DNA from: an uncultured Phycisphaerales bacterium
GTDB lineage: Bacteria > Planctomycetota > Phycisphaerae > Phycisphaerales > UBA1924
DNA: 5,841 nucleotides
Direction: 5' to 3'
Assembly (NCBI GenBank): GCA_937891445.1
Contig: CALAFV010000332.1
Span: forward strand, 1 to 5,841
Shown here: positions 1 to 5,524 of the stretch, in pieces
Layout: each line of letters opens with the position of its first letter
How positions within the stretch are numbered: position 1 is the stretch's first letter
Made by a program: the position numbers and the translations under genes
Notes under the pieces: generated by a model
What the model was told of the DNA's origin: nothing
Database searches by the model: none
The model's input: only the letters and a program-made list of their open reading frames with translations

Positions 1-2404
1 CGACCTCGTCGGGCGAGACGTCGCCGCCGCGGAGGCGGTCGAACTCGGCCATGACCTCGCGGAGGGCAGCGCCGGTCACCACGGCCTGCACCGCCGCGGA
101 GGCCGTGAACCAGCCGAGGTGGCGGCCGAGGGTGAAGCGCGAGCGGGCGCCGTAGGTGAAGCCGTGCTTCTCGCGGAGGTTCTGGTTCAGGCGGCTGGTG
201 AAGGACCCGCCGAGGATCGTGTTGAGCAGGCGCAGCGGGACGCGGCGGTCATCCGCAGCGGATGGGGCGGGCGCGGCGTACGTGATGACCGTCTGGACCG
301 CGCCGGGGCGGTCCACGATGTAGAGGTCCATCGAGGAGCGCGACCGGGCCGAGAGGGCCGTGGCCGCGGACGCCTCGGCGGCGTGCGAGCCGGCGGGCCA
401 CTGGGCGAACGCGCGGTCGAGGATCGCCCGCGCGGCCTCGGCGGTGATGTCGCCGGCGATGAGGATCGTCGCGTGCTCCGGCCGGACGATCGCGGCGTGG
501 GCTGCGCGGATGTCGGCAAGGCTCAGCGATTCCACGGTTTCGGGTGTGCCGACGCCGGGGAGGGCGAACGGGTTGCCCTCGGCCAGGAGCGTGCGCAGGG
601 CGACGCGGCCGGCGACGATGGCGGGCTCCTGGTCCTGCTGATGCAGGCTCTCGATGTGGAGGGCCTTGACGCGGCTCCAGTCTTCCTCGGCGAGGCGCGG
701 GGTCAGGAGGGCCTCGGCGAGAAGGGCCGCCGCGGGCTCGGCGTTGCGAGCGAGCACGGAGAGACTGGCGGCGAGGGATTCGTGGTCGCCGCTGGCGTGG
801 ATGGAGCCGCCGAGTGCCTGGATGGCCTGGGCGAACTCGACGTTGGTGAGCCGCTGCGTGCCCTCGGTGAGCATGGAGCCGAGCAGCGCCGTGCGGCCGG
901 CCTGCTCGGGGCGGTCGAGGGGGCGACCGGTGTTGAAGAGCGCGGTCATGCTGACCAGCGGGAGCGCGGGGCGGCGCCACAGGAGGACGGTGGCGCCGCT
1001 GGCGAGTTGGAACTGCTCCGGGTCGGGCGGGGTGAAGTCGGCGACGGGGAGATCCTGCGGGCGCGCATCGCGGGCGGATGGGTCGCGCTCGGGCTCCTCG
1101 GGAAGGACGGTCTGGACGAGGCGCGAGTTCTTCGTCAGGACCTTCGAAGCCCAGGCCTTGATCGACTGCGGCGTGGCGTTGCGGTAGCGGTCCAGGTCGC
1201 GCTGGAGGGAGTCGGGGTTGCCGAGGTAGTACTCGTACTCGTTGAGTTTGTCGGCGCGGTCGCTGATGGACTGGAGGGAGGAGAGGAGGGCCATTTCCGT
1301 GGCATTCTGGCGCTGCGCGAGTTCGTCGGCGGTGGGGCCGTCGGCGATGAGTCGGGCGATCTCCTCATCGACCGCGCGCTCGACCGCGGCAAGGTCGGCG
1401 TCGGGCCTGGCGTAGACGAAGATCCAGAAGATGGAGGAGAGGGCGGCGCTGTCCTGGAACGCCGCGACCTCGACGGCGGTCTGGTCGGCGAGGATCAGGC
1501 GCTGGTAGAGGCGGCTGGAGGGGCCGTCGGCGAGGATGTCGGCGATGAGGTCCATCTCCGCGTCGCCGTCGGCATAGAAGGCGGGGGAGTGGTACGCGAA
1601 GGCCAGGAGCGGGAGTTGGACCTTGTCGAGCATGGTCCAGCGCACCTCGCGGCCGAGGGCGGGCGTGGGGACATCGCGGAGGGCGGGGGGAGCGCCGGCG
1701 GGGAGGTCGCCGAAGAGGCTCTCGATGAGGGGCTTGATCTGCCGCGGGTCGAAGTCGCCGGCGACGACGAGGGAGGCGTTGGAGGGGACGTAGAAGGTCG
1801 CGAAGAAGTCCTTGACGTCGTTGACGGTCGCGGCCTCGAGGTCCTCGTGAGTGCCGTAGACGGCGTTGTGGTAGGGGTGGTCCGGCGGGTACATGAAGCG
1901 GAAGGCCTGCTCGTAGGCGCGGCCGTAGGGGGTGTTCTCGACGTTCTGCCGGATCTCGTTGCGGACGACGTCGCGCTGCTTGTCGAGTTTCTCCTGGGTC
2001 ATGGTCGGGCCCATGTCCTCCAGGCGGTCGGCGTCGAGCCACAGGAGCGTGGGGAGGAGCGAGGCGGGGCCGACGGAGAAGTAGTTGGTCCGGTCGAGGC
2101 TCGTGGAGGCGTTGTTGGAGCCGCCGGCGCTCTCCATGATGACGTCGAACTGGTTATCGGGGACGCGCCGGGTGCCCATGAACATGAGGTGCTCGTAGAG
2201 GTGGGCGAAGCCGGAGCGGCCGGGGGGCTCGTTGCGGGCGCCGACGCGGTACCAGATGTTGATCGTGGCGACAGGGACCGAGTGGTCCTCGTGGAGGATC
2301 ACGGTCATGCCGTTGGGGAGTTTGTACTTCTCGTGCGGAAGGGACTGGGCGAGGGCGGGCAGGGCGAGGACGAGCGCGGCGAGGAGGGAGATGAGGCGGG
2401 GCAT
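1..2404 (-). CDS. Secreted M16-family zinc metallopeptidase (insulinase/pitrilysin-like), tandem domain, C-terminus cut by the window edge
   Basis: I translated this stretch by hand: 801 codons without a stop, open at the left edge. The start ATG (2404-2402) follows AAGGAG by 6 bases. Residues 1-19 form a signal peptide (MPRLISLLAALVLALPALA, then Q20) with an ALA signal-peptidase-I site, so the enzyme is expected in the periplasm or outside. The inverted zinc motif HLYEH lies at 68-72, with H68 and H72 as ligands and E71 as catalytic base. E150 in the stretch VVRNEIRQ, 78 residues later, fits the third ligand. The first M16/M16_C half runs to about 440, with DGPSSRLYQ at 293-301. After a linker near 442-463 comes a second half whose equivalent site (around 502-515, GRTALLGSMLTEG) has no HxxEH, as is normal for the inactive half. 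GGSFTSRLNQ and the R744/Y751 pair (LREKHGFTY) belong to the last M16_C domain. Family members are about 900 residues, so roughly 100 are missing here. The natural substrate is unknown; the family degrades peptides or processes proteins. Confidence 0.95.
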   Translation of the reverse strand, partial: MPRLISLLAALVLALPALAQSLPHEKYKLPNGMTVILHEDHSVPVATINIWYRVGARNEPPGRSGFAHLYEHLMFMGTRRVPDNQFDVIMESAGGSNNASTSLDRTNYFSVGPASLLPTLLWLDADRLEDMGPTMTQEKLDKQRDVVRNEIRQNVENTPYGRAYEQAFRFMYPPDHPYHNAVYGTHEDLEAATVNDVKDFFATFYVPSNASLVVAGDFDPRQIKPLIESLFGDLPAGAPPALRDVPTPALGREVRWTMLDKVQLPLLAFAYHSPAFYADGDAEMDLIADILADGPSSRLYQRLILADQTAVEVAAFQDSAALSSIFWIFVYARPDADLAAVERAVDEEIARLIADGPTADELAQRQNATEMALLSSLQSISDRADKLNEYEYYLGNPDSLQRDLDRYRNATPQSIKAWASKVLTKNSRLVQTVLPEEPERDPSARDARPQDLPVADFTPPDPEQFQLASGATVLLWRRPALPLVSMTALFNTGRPLDRPEQAGRTALLGSMLTEGTQRLTNVEFAQAIQALGGSIHASGDHESLAASLSVLARNAEPAAALLAEALLTPRLAEEDWSRVKALHIESLHQQDQEPAIVAGRVALRTLLAEGNPFALPGVGTPETVESLSLADIRAAHAAIVRPEHATILIAGDITAEAARAILDRAFAQWPAGSHAAEASAATALSARSRSSMDLYIVDRPGAVQTVITYAAPAPSAADDRRVPLRLLNTILGGSFTSRLNQNLREKHGFTYGARSRFTLGRHLGWFTASAAVQAVVTGAALREVMAEFDRLRGGDVSPDEV

Positions 2405-2410
2405 GCGCGG

Positions 2411-2416
2411 CTCCTT
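2411..2416 (-). promoter_or_regulatory. Shine-Dalgarno site of the M16 peptidase gene
   Basis: The minus strand reads AAGGAG, then 6 bases (CCGCGC), then the ATG at 2404. This is the best ribosome binding site in the window. With the signal peptide that starts exactly at this ATG, it fixes the start of the peptidase. Confidence 0.85.
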
Positions 2417-2429
2417 GTCGAGTCGGAGG

Positions 2430-2459
2430 AGCGTAAGCAGTCCGGGCCGCCTCCGTCAG
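2430..2459 (-). promoter_or_regulatory. Weak candidate sigma-70-type promoter for the M16 peptidase gene
   Basis: On the minus strand, CTGACG (2459-2454) and TACGCT (2435-2430) are 18 bases apart. They match the -35 and -10 consensus at four and three of six positions. Transcription would begin near 2423, just upstream of the ribosome binding site. Matches this poor arise by chance in G+C-rich DNA, and the gene could instead be transcribed from mqnC. Confidence 0.22.
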
Positions 2460-2496
2460 GGCGTGGGGCGATGGTTGGCGTGAATGGACGCGTCGC

Positions 2497-2523
2497 CCGC
2501 GAGCCGCTCGCTGACGCTCGCGG
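2497..2523. repeat. G+C-rich inverted repeat between mqnC and the peptidase gene (REP-like element or T-less terminator)
   Basis: The arms CCGCGAGC (2497-2504) and GCTCGCGG (2516-2523) are perfect 8-base complements around an 11-base loop. The element begins 17 bases downstream of the mqnC stop codon. No T-run follows, so it is not a classical intrinsic terminator. The loop contains a second GCGAGCGG-type arm, so alternative pairings are possible. The same wording (CCGCGAGCGTCAGCGAGCGG on the minus strand) resembles short palindromes that I recall being scattered between genes in planctomycete and acidobacterial genomes. That is recollection and was not checked. Only one copy is in this window. 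Confidence 0.55.
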
Positions 2524-2539
2524 TTCGGGGCAGGGCGCC

Positions 2540-3982
2540 TCAGCGGGCGCTGACGGTCAGGGCGGCGCCGGCCTCGGCCTTGTGCTCGGTCTGGATGTGG
2601 AGGCGGCGGGCGCGGTGGGTGGACCAGTCGGTGACGGCCAGGTCCGGGTCCGTCGGGTCGCCGGCGTGGACGCGGAGGATGTCGTAGGTGTTGTTGCGCT
2701 GGGCGGGGAGGAAGCCGGCCTCGCGGATGAGGCGGCAGAGGAGGGCCTCATCAAGGCAGTAGGTCGTGCCCGCGCTGGAGACGACGTTCTCCTCCATCAT
2801 CACCGAACCCATGTCGTTGGCGCCGAAGGAGAGGGCGACCTGGCCGATGTGGGGGCCCATGGTGACCCAGGAAGCGCCGATGGAGTAGATGTTGTCGAGG
2901 AAGAGACGCGAGAGGGCCTGCGTGCGGAGGTAGTCGGTGGAGCCGGACATGCGGACGCGCCGGCCGAACTCGGCCGCGGCGGGGCCGAGGGTGCGGTAAT
3001 CCACATCTTCGTGCCGGCCCCAGTCGAACGCGCGGGCGACGACGTCGCCGGGGAACTCGGCGCCGTCGGCGAGTTCGGCGGGATTGGCGCCCCAGTCCTT
3101 GACGCGGCCGAGGGGGGTGTTCTCGCGCTGGAAGGGCCAGGAGATGAATGCCTTGTAGTGGCCGGTGGGTTCGGCGCGGTCGGCGGCCTCGCGGAGGACG
3201 CGGTCCTGCCACTGGCGGACGAGCCACATGTGGTGGACGCGGTCGGCGTACCCCTCGATGTGGCCGAACATCATCGTGGCGCTGGTGAACATCCCCAGCG
3301 TGTGGGCGACGTACATGGTGGTCAGCCACGCGTTGGCGTCGCACTTGCCCAGGCCGATCTTGCGGCGGACGGGGCCGGCGAAGATCTCGCCGCCGCCGCC
3401 GGGGAGGGAGTCGAGGCCGGCGTCGCGCAGGCGGACGAGGACCCAGCGGATCTTGTCTTCGAGGGTGTCGCCCGGGGGATCGAAGAAGCGGACGAACTCG
3501 ATCATCTCCGGCGGGCTGAAGGCGTGGATGTGGATGTCGGGGAAGCGGGCCTTGATGCCGCGGAGGAGGTCTTCGTACCACGACAGGGGCAGGGCGGGGT
3601 TCATGCCGCCCTGCATGAGGATCTGCGTGCCGCCGATGGCCTGGAGGGCGGCGATCTTGTCGTGGATCTCGGCGGGGTCGAGGGTGTAGGCGTCGTGGTC
3701 GTCGGCGTCGCGGCGGAAGGCGCAGAAGGTGCAGCGGGCGGAGCAGACGTTCGTGTAGTTGATGTTGCGGTCGATGATGTACGTGCGGATGAGGTCGCCG
3801 TGGATGGTGCGGCAGCGGGCGTCCGCGTAGCGGCCGAGGGTGGTGAGCGGGAGGCGGTTGAAGAGGGCCAGGCCCTGCTCGGGCGTCAGGCGGGCGTGGC
3901 CGGCGGCGACGGCCGCGAGGAGGCCGGGGTCGGCGGCGTCGAGGTGCGGGTGTTCGGCGGGGGGGGTGAAGATGCTGGGCAT
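2540..3982 (-). CDS. mqnC: Cyclic dehypoxanthinyl futalosine synthase (MqnC), radical SAM enzyme of the futalosine menaquinone pathway
   Basis: The 480-residue product matches MqnC along most of its length. This cytoplasmic enzyme uses S-adenosylmethionine and a [4Fe-4S] cluster to cyclise dehypoxanthine futalosine, the step before MqnD forms 1,4-dihydroxy-6-naphthoate. The cluster motif CSARCTFCAF gives C80, C84 and C87, preceded by NINYTNV. Other family blocks are GGTQILMQGGMNP (117-129), HIHAFSPPE (151-159), GLDSLPGGGGEI (189-200), TSATMMFGHIE (233-243), FISWPFQ (279-285), and SFGANDMGSVMMEENVVSSAG (385-405). The last block and the ILMQGG block favour MqnC over its relative MqnE. Usual length is about 360-400. 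The excess lies mainly at about 291-346, between the FQRENT and YLRTQALSRL blocks, and in a 40-residue C-terminal tail. The ATG at 3982 has only a weak AAGG 11 bases upstream. No other mqn gene is in the window. Confidence 0.95.
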   Translation of the reverse strand: MPSIFTPPAEHPHLDAADPGLLAAVAAGHARLTPEQGLALFNRLPLTTLGRYADARCRTIHGDLIRTYIIDRNINYTNVCSARCTFCAFRRDADDHDAYTLDPAEIHDKIAALQAIGGTQILMQGGMNPALPLSWYEDLLRGIKARFPDIHIHAFSPPEMIEFVRFFDPPGDTLEDKIRWVLVRLRDAGLDSLPGGGGEIFAGPVRRKIGLGKCDANAWLTTMYVAHTLGMFTSATMMFGHIEGYADRVHHMWLVRQWQDRVLREAADRAEPTGHYKAFISWPFQRENTPLGRVKDWGANPAELADGAEFPGDVVARAFDWGRHEDVDYRTLGPAAAEFGRRVRMSGSTDYLRTQALSRLFLDNIYSIGASWVTMGPHIGQVALSFGANDMGSVMMEENVVSSAGTTYCLDEALLCRLIREAGFLPAQRNNTYDILRVHAGDPTDPDLAVTDWSTHRARRLHIQTEHKAEAGAALTVSAR

Positions 3983-4021
3983 GAGCGCGGCCGCCTTCGA
4001 GGTTTTCAGGAATCAGTGAAA

Positions 4022-4027
4022 AGTATA
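4022..4027 (-). promoter_or_regulatory. Candidate -10 element for mqnC in the divergent intergenic region
   Basis: The minus strand reads TATACT (4027-4022), matching five of six bases of TATAAT. It lies in the only A/T-rich island of the window (about 4003-4029), some 40 bases before the mqnC start. A spacer of 17 bases reaches only G+C-rich sequence with no recognisable -35 box. The rest of the 218-base gap (3983-4200) holds a short imperfect direct repeat and no gene that I can support. Confidence 0.4.
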
Positions 4028-4072
4028 TCGCGCCCCGTGGCTCGGGCCCCATCCCCCGAAGGGGCGTGTTAT

Positions 4073-4123
4073 CGGGTTGCGGGGCCGGTTTGTGCGGGCG
4101 GCGGGTTGAGCGGCGGGGCCGGT
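4073..4123. repeat. Short imperfect direct repeat upstream of the plus-strand membrane-protein gene
   Basis: CGGGTTG followed by CGGGGCCGGT occurs at 4073-4089 and again at 4102-4123. In the second copy the two blocks are separated by five extra bases (AGCGG). The pair lies 78-128 bases before the membrane-protein start, so it could be a binding site for a regulator of that gene. It may equally be chance in G-rich intergenic DNA; no function can be read from it. Confidence 0.4.
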
Positions 4124-4190
4124 GGGCCGATGGAAGGGTGACAGAGAGGGTCCGATCGGCGCGCCGGCGCTGCCGCCCGGGGTCCCTCAT

Positions 4191-4194
4191 GGAG
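4191..4194 (+). promoter_or_regulatory. Shine-Dalgarno site deciding the start of the membrane-protein gene
   Basis: GGAG is followed by six bases (TTTGAG) and the ATG at 4201. The in-frame ATG at 4189 overlaps this GGAG and has no purine-rich site of its own at the right distance. The start at 4201 is therefore preferred, giving a product four residues shorter. Confidence 0.6.
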
Positions 4195-4200
4195 TTTGAG

Positions 4201-5169
4201 ATGAAGGCCAAGCGGCATGTCTCCAGCGCCATCGTGCAGCTCCGCGCGTGGGTCAGCGTGGCGTCGATCGTGCTGATCCTGGCCCTGGCGGCGCAGTTGC
4301 TGGTCTTCGGGTTCGTGCACTACACGGACATCCGGTGGACGACGGTGAAGGCGGACCCGCTGGACCGGCCGCTGATGGTCGTGGACGGGGAGCCGACGAA
4401 GGGTCTGCTGGACGGCGTGACCGAGGGACCGGTGCGCGTGCCGGCGCAGGAGGCGCGGGCGAAGGGCGTTCGGGAGGCGACGCGCGGGGGGAAGACGGCG
4501 GCGGCCGAGATCGCGGACGTGAACCGGGTGCTGACGGGGGCGGACCGGATCATGAAGGCGACGACCAATCTCGCGCTGACGGTCGGCGTGCTGGCGGCGT
4601 TCACGCTCGCGGTGATGTCGTGGCTGGGTGTGGCGGTCGCCGGGGGCGGGGCGGTGCCGGGGGTGGAGCGCGCGGTAACGGCGGCGACGTGGTCGTTCGT
4701 GCTGCTGGGGCTGTGCCTGCCGCTGAAGGATGCGCTGCCGACGATGCCGTTCGCCGGGGTGCTCACCGGGTACGAGCGGATGACCGCCGCGAGCGAGGCG
4801 GCGCGGGCGGGGAAGGGGAGCGAAGGGATGCTTCTGCTGCTGCACGTGGTGTTGCCGACGGCGGCCCTCGGGTGCGCGGCGCTGGTGCGGTACTGGTTCA
4901 ACGAGGGCGTGGAGCAGGGCGTCATCTACACGTCGCTGAGCGAGATCGACGAGGCGATGGAGAAGGAGATGGCGCAGATCAGCGCCAACGGCCCCAATGC
5001 GCGGATGACGCGGGCGATGGGGGCCCTGACGCGCACGATGGAGACGGCGGATCCCGACGGCGAGGCGGCGGGGCCGACGCGTCTGGCGGCGGGCGCCGAG
5101 TCGTCGCAGACGCCGGTGCTCCTGCGGATGCGCAAGGCGGATCCGGACGACTTCAAGCGGCCGATCTGA
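4201..5169 (+). CDS. Unrecognised membrane protein with four predicted helices
   Basis: I do not recognise this 322-residue product. The N-terminus is basic (MKAKRH). Hydrophobic segments lie at about 15-40, 122-148, 160-178 and 209-230. By the positive-inside rule the N-terminus is cytoplasmic. The first loop (41-121, charged, rich in Asp, Glu, Lys and Arg) then faces the periplasm. A second, shorter outer loop (179-208) follows, and the tail (231-322) is cytoplasmic. That tail begins with a helical, acidic stretch (SLSEIDEAMEKEMAQI, 245-260) and ends in a polar, probably disordered region. I see no catalytic motif, nucleotide-binding loop or transporter signature. Codons end mostly in G (GCG, GTG, CTG), consistent with real coding on this strand. 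It diverges from mqnC and converges with the CBM gene, overlapping its 3' end by 17 bases, so it is probably transcribed alone. Initiation at 4189 or at an upstream GTG (4066) is possible but lacks support. Confidence 0.8.
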   Translation: MKAKRHVSSAIVQLRAWVSVASIVLILALAAQLLVFGFVHYTDIRWTTVKADPLDRPLMVVDGEPTKGLLDGVTEGPVRVPAQEARAKGVREATRGGKTAAAEIADVNRVLTGADRIMKATTNLALTVGVLAAFTLAVMSWLGVAVAGGGAVPGVERAVTAATWSFVLLGLCLPLKDALPTMPFAGVLTGYERMTAASEAARAGKGSEGMLLLLHVVLPTAALGCAALVRYWFNEGVEQGVIYTSLSEIDEAMEKEMAQISANGPNARMTRAMGALTRTMETADPDGEAAGPTRLAAGAESSQTPVLLRMRKADPDDFKRPI

Positions 5170-5524
5170 CGCGGTGAACGCGGGGGGCGGCGGCCGCCGC
5201 GCGGCGCGGGCGATGGGTCCGCGCGGGGGGCGGCGTGGGAATGCTCGCGGTGACGCAGAGTTGGCTGACCCAGCCGCCGTAGCCGCTGGGGCGGATGCCG
5301 TGCGCAGCGTAGTCGGGGAGCCACTCGCGGCCGTCCACGAGGTAGTTGAAGAGGTAGTCGCCGGGCTCGAGGCGGAGGGAGACGGTCCACCAGCCGTCGG
5401 CGGCGCGGCGGAGGGGGATGGGATTCTCGTGCCACCGCGTGAAATCGCCCCGCAACTCGATACCCTGCGCACCGGGGCGGAAGACCAGGAACGAGATGGA
5501 GCCGTCGTTGTTCTCGATGATCAT
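5153..5524 (-). CDS. Small stand-alone CBM48/AMPK-type glycogen-binding (early-set) domain protein
   Basis: Residues 10-90 of this 123-residue product look like one CBM48 / glycogen-binding early-set beta-sandwich, the fold found in AMPK beta subunits and at the N-terminus of isoamylases and branching enzymes. The signature runs FLVFRPGAQGIELRGDFTRW (12-31), then DGWWTVSLRLEPGDYLFNY (43-61) and LVDGREWLPD (62-71). Compared from memory with AMPK beta (GSFNNW, YKFFVDGQW), the sugar-stacking tryptophans correspond to W31 and W68, while the binding lysine is replaced by N60. It probably binds alpha-glucan or presents a partner to it. No catalytic domain is attached and there is no signal peptide, so it should be cytoplasmic. 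The tail (95-123) is rich in Pro, Arg and Ala and of low complexity. The start ATG at 5524 sits close before the fold but has no clear ribosome binding site. Confidence 0.82.
   Translation of the reverse strand: MIIENNDGSISFLVFRPGAQGIELRGDFTRWHENPIPLRRAADGWWTVSLRLEPGDYLFNYLVDGREWLPDYAAHGIRPSGYGGWVSQLCVTASIPTPPPARTHRPRRAAAAAPRVHRVRSAA
5187..5200. repeat. Perfect 14-base G+C palindrome just past the membrane-protein stop codon
   Basis: GCGGCGGCCGCCGC equals its own reverse complement and begins 17 bases after the plus-strand stop at 5169. It lies inside the low-complexity Arg/Ala tail of the CBM protein on the other strand. As RNA it could fold into a five-base stem with a GGCC loop, but no T-run follows. 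A transcription-ending role for either convergent gene is possible; a by-product of alanine codons is equally likely. Confidence 0.3.

Noticed and set aside
249..980. Minus-strand frames of 243 codons and less inside the peptidase
   Set aside because: They are shadows of the M16 gene and consist of Arg/Pro-rich sequence. The M16 frame is continuous through the same bases.
2540..3982. MqnE (aminofutalosine synthase) as the identity of the radical SAM gene
   Set aside because: MqnE shares the cluster motif, but the blocks GGTQILMQGG, SPPE, PGGGGEI and FGANDMGSVMMEENVV fit MqnC.
119..4141. A 1340-codon open frame on the plus strand
   Set aside because: It runs antisense to both the M16 peptidase and mqnC and through two intergenic regions. 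Its translation is a low-complexity mix of Gly, Ala, Val, Glu and Asp with no recognisable domain. It exists because stop codons are rare at this G+C content.
4066..4200. Extending the membrane protein upstream to the GTG at 4066 or the ATG at 4189
   Set aside because: The added residues are an Arg/Gly-rich string from intergenic sequence without ribosome binding site support. GGAG at 4191-4194 correctly spaces the ATG at 4201.
2751..4232. A 493-codon minus-strand frame over mqnC and the divergent region
   Set aside because: It is the wrong frame of mqnC. The product is an Arg/Pro/His-rich string, while the true frame contains all the MqnC motifs.
4248..5177. A 309-codon plus-strand frame over the membrane-protein gene
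   Set aside because: It is a shifted copy of the same DNA giving Gly/Arg/Ala-rich sequence with no hydrophobic segments. The frame starting at 4201 has a ribosome binding site and coherent helices.
5179..5235. A 14-base direct repeat (CGCGGGGGGCGGCG at 5179-5192 and 5222-5235)
   Set aside because: The copies are 43 bases apart, not a multiple of three, so they are not a repeated peptide. Both are simple G runs in a very G-rich tail, so chance is likely.
4069..5472. A 467-codon minus-strand frame opposite the membrane-protein gene
   Set aside because: Its translation is Arg/Pro/Ala-rich without any domain. It lies antisense to a frame with clear membrane helices and also crosses the CBM gene in another frame.
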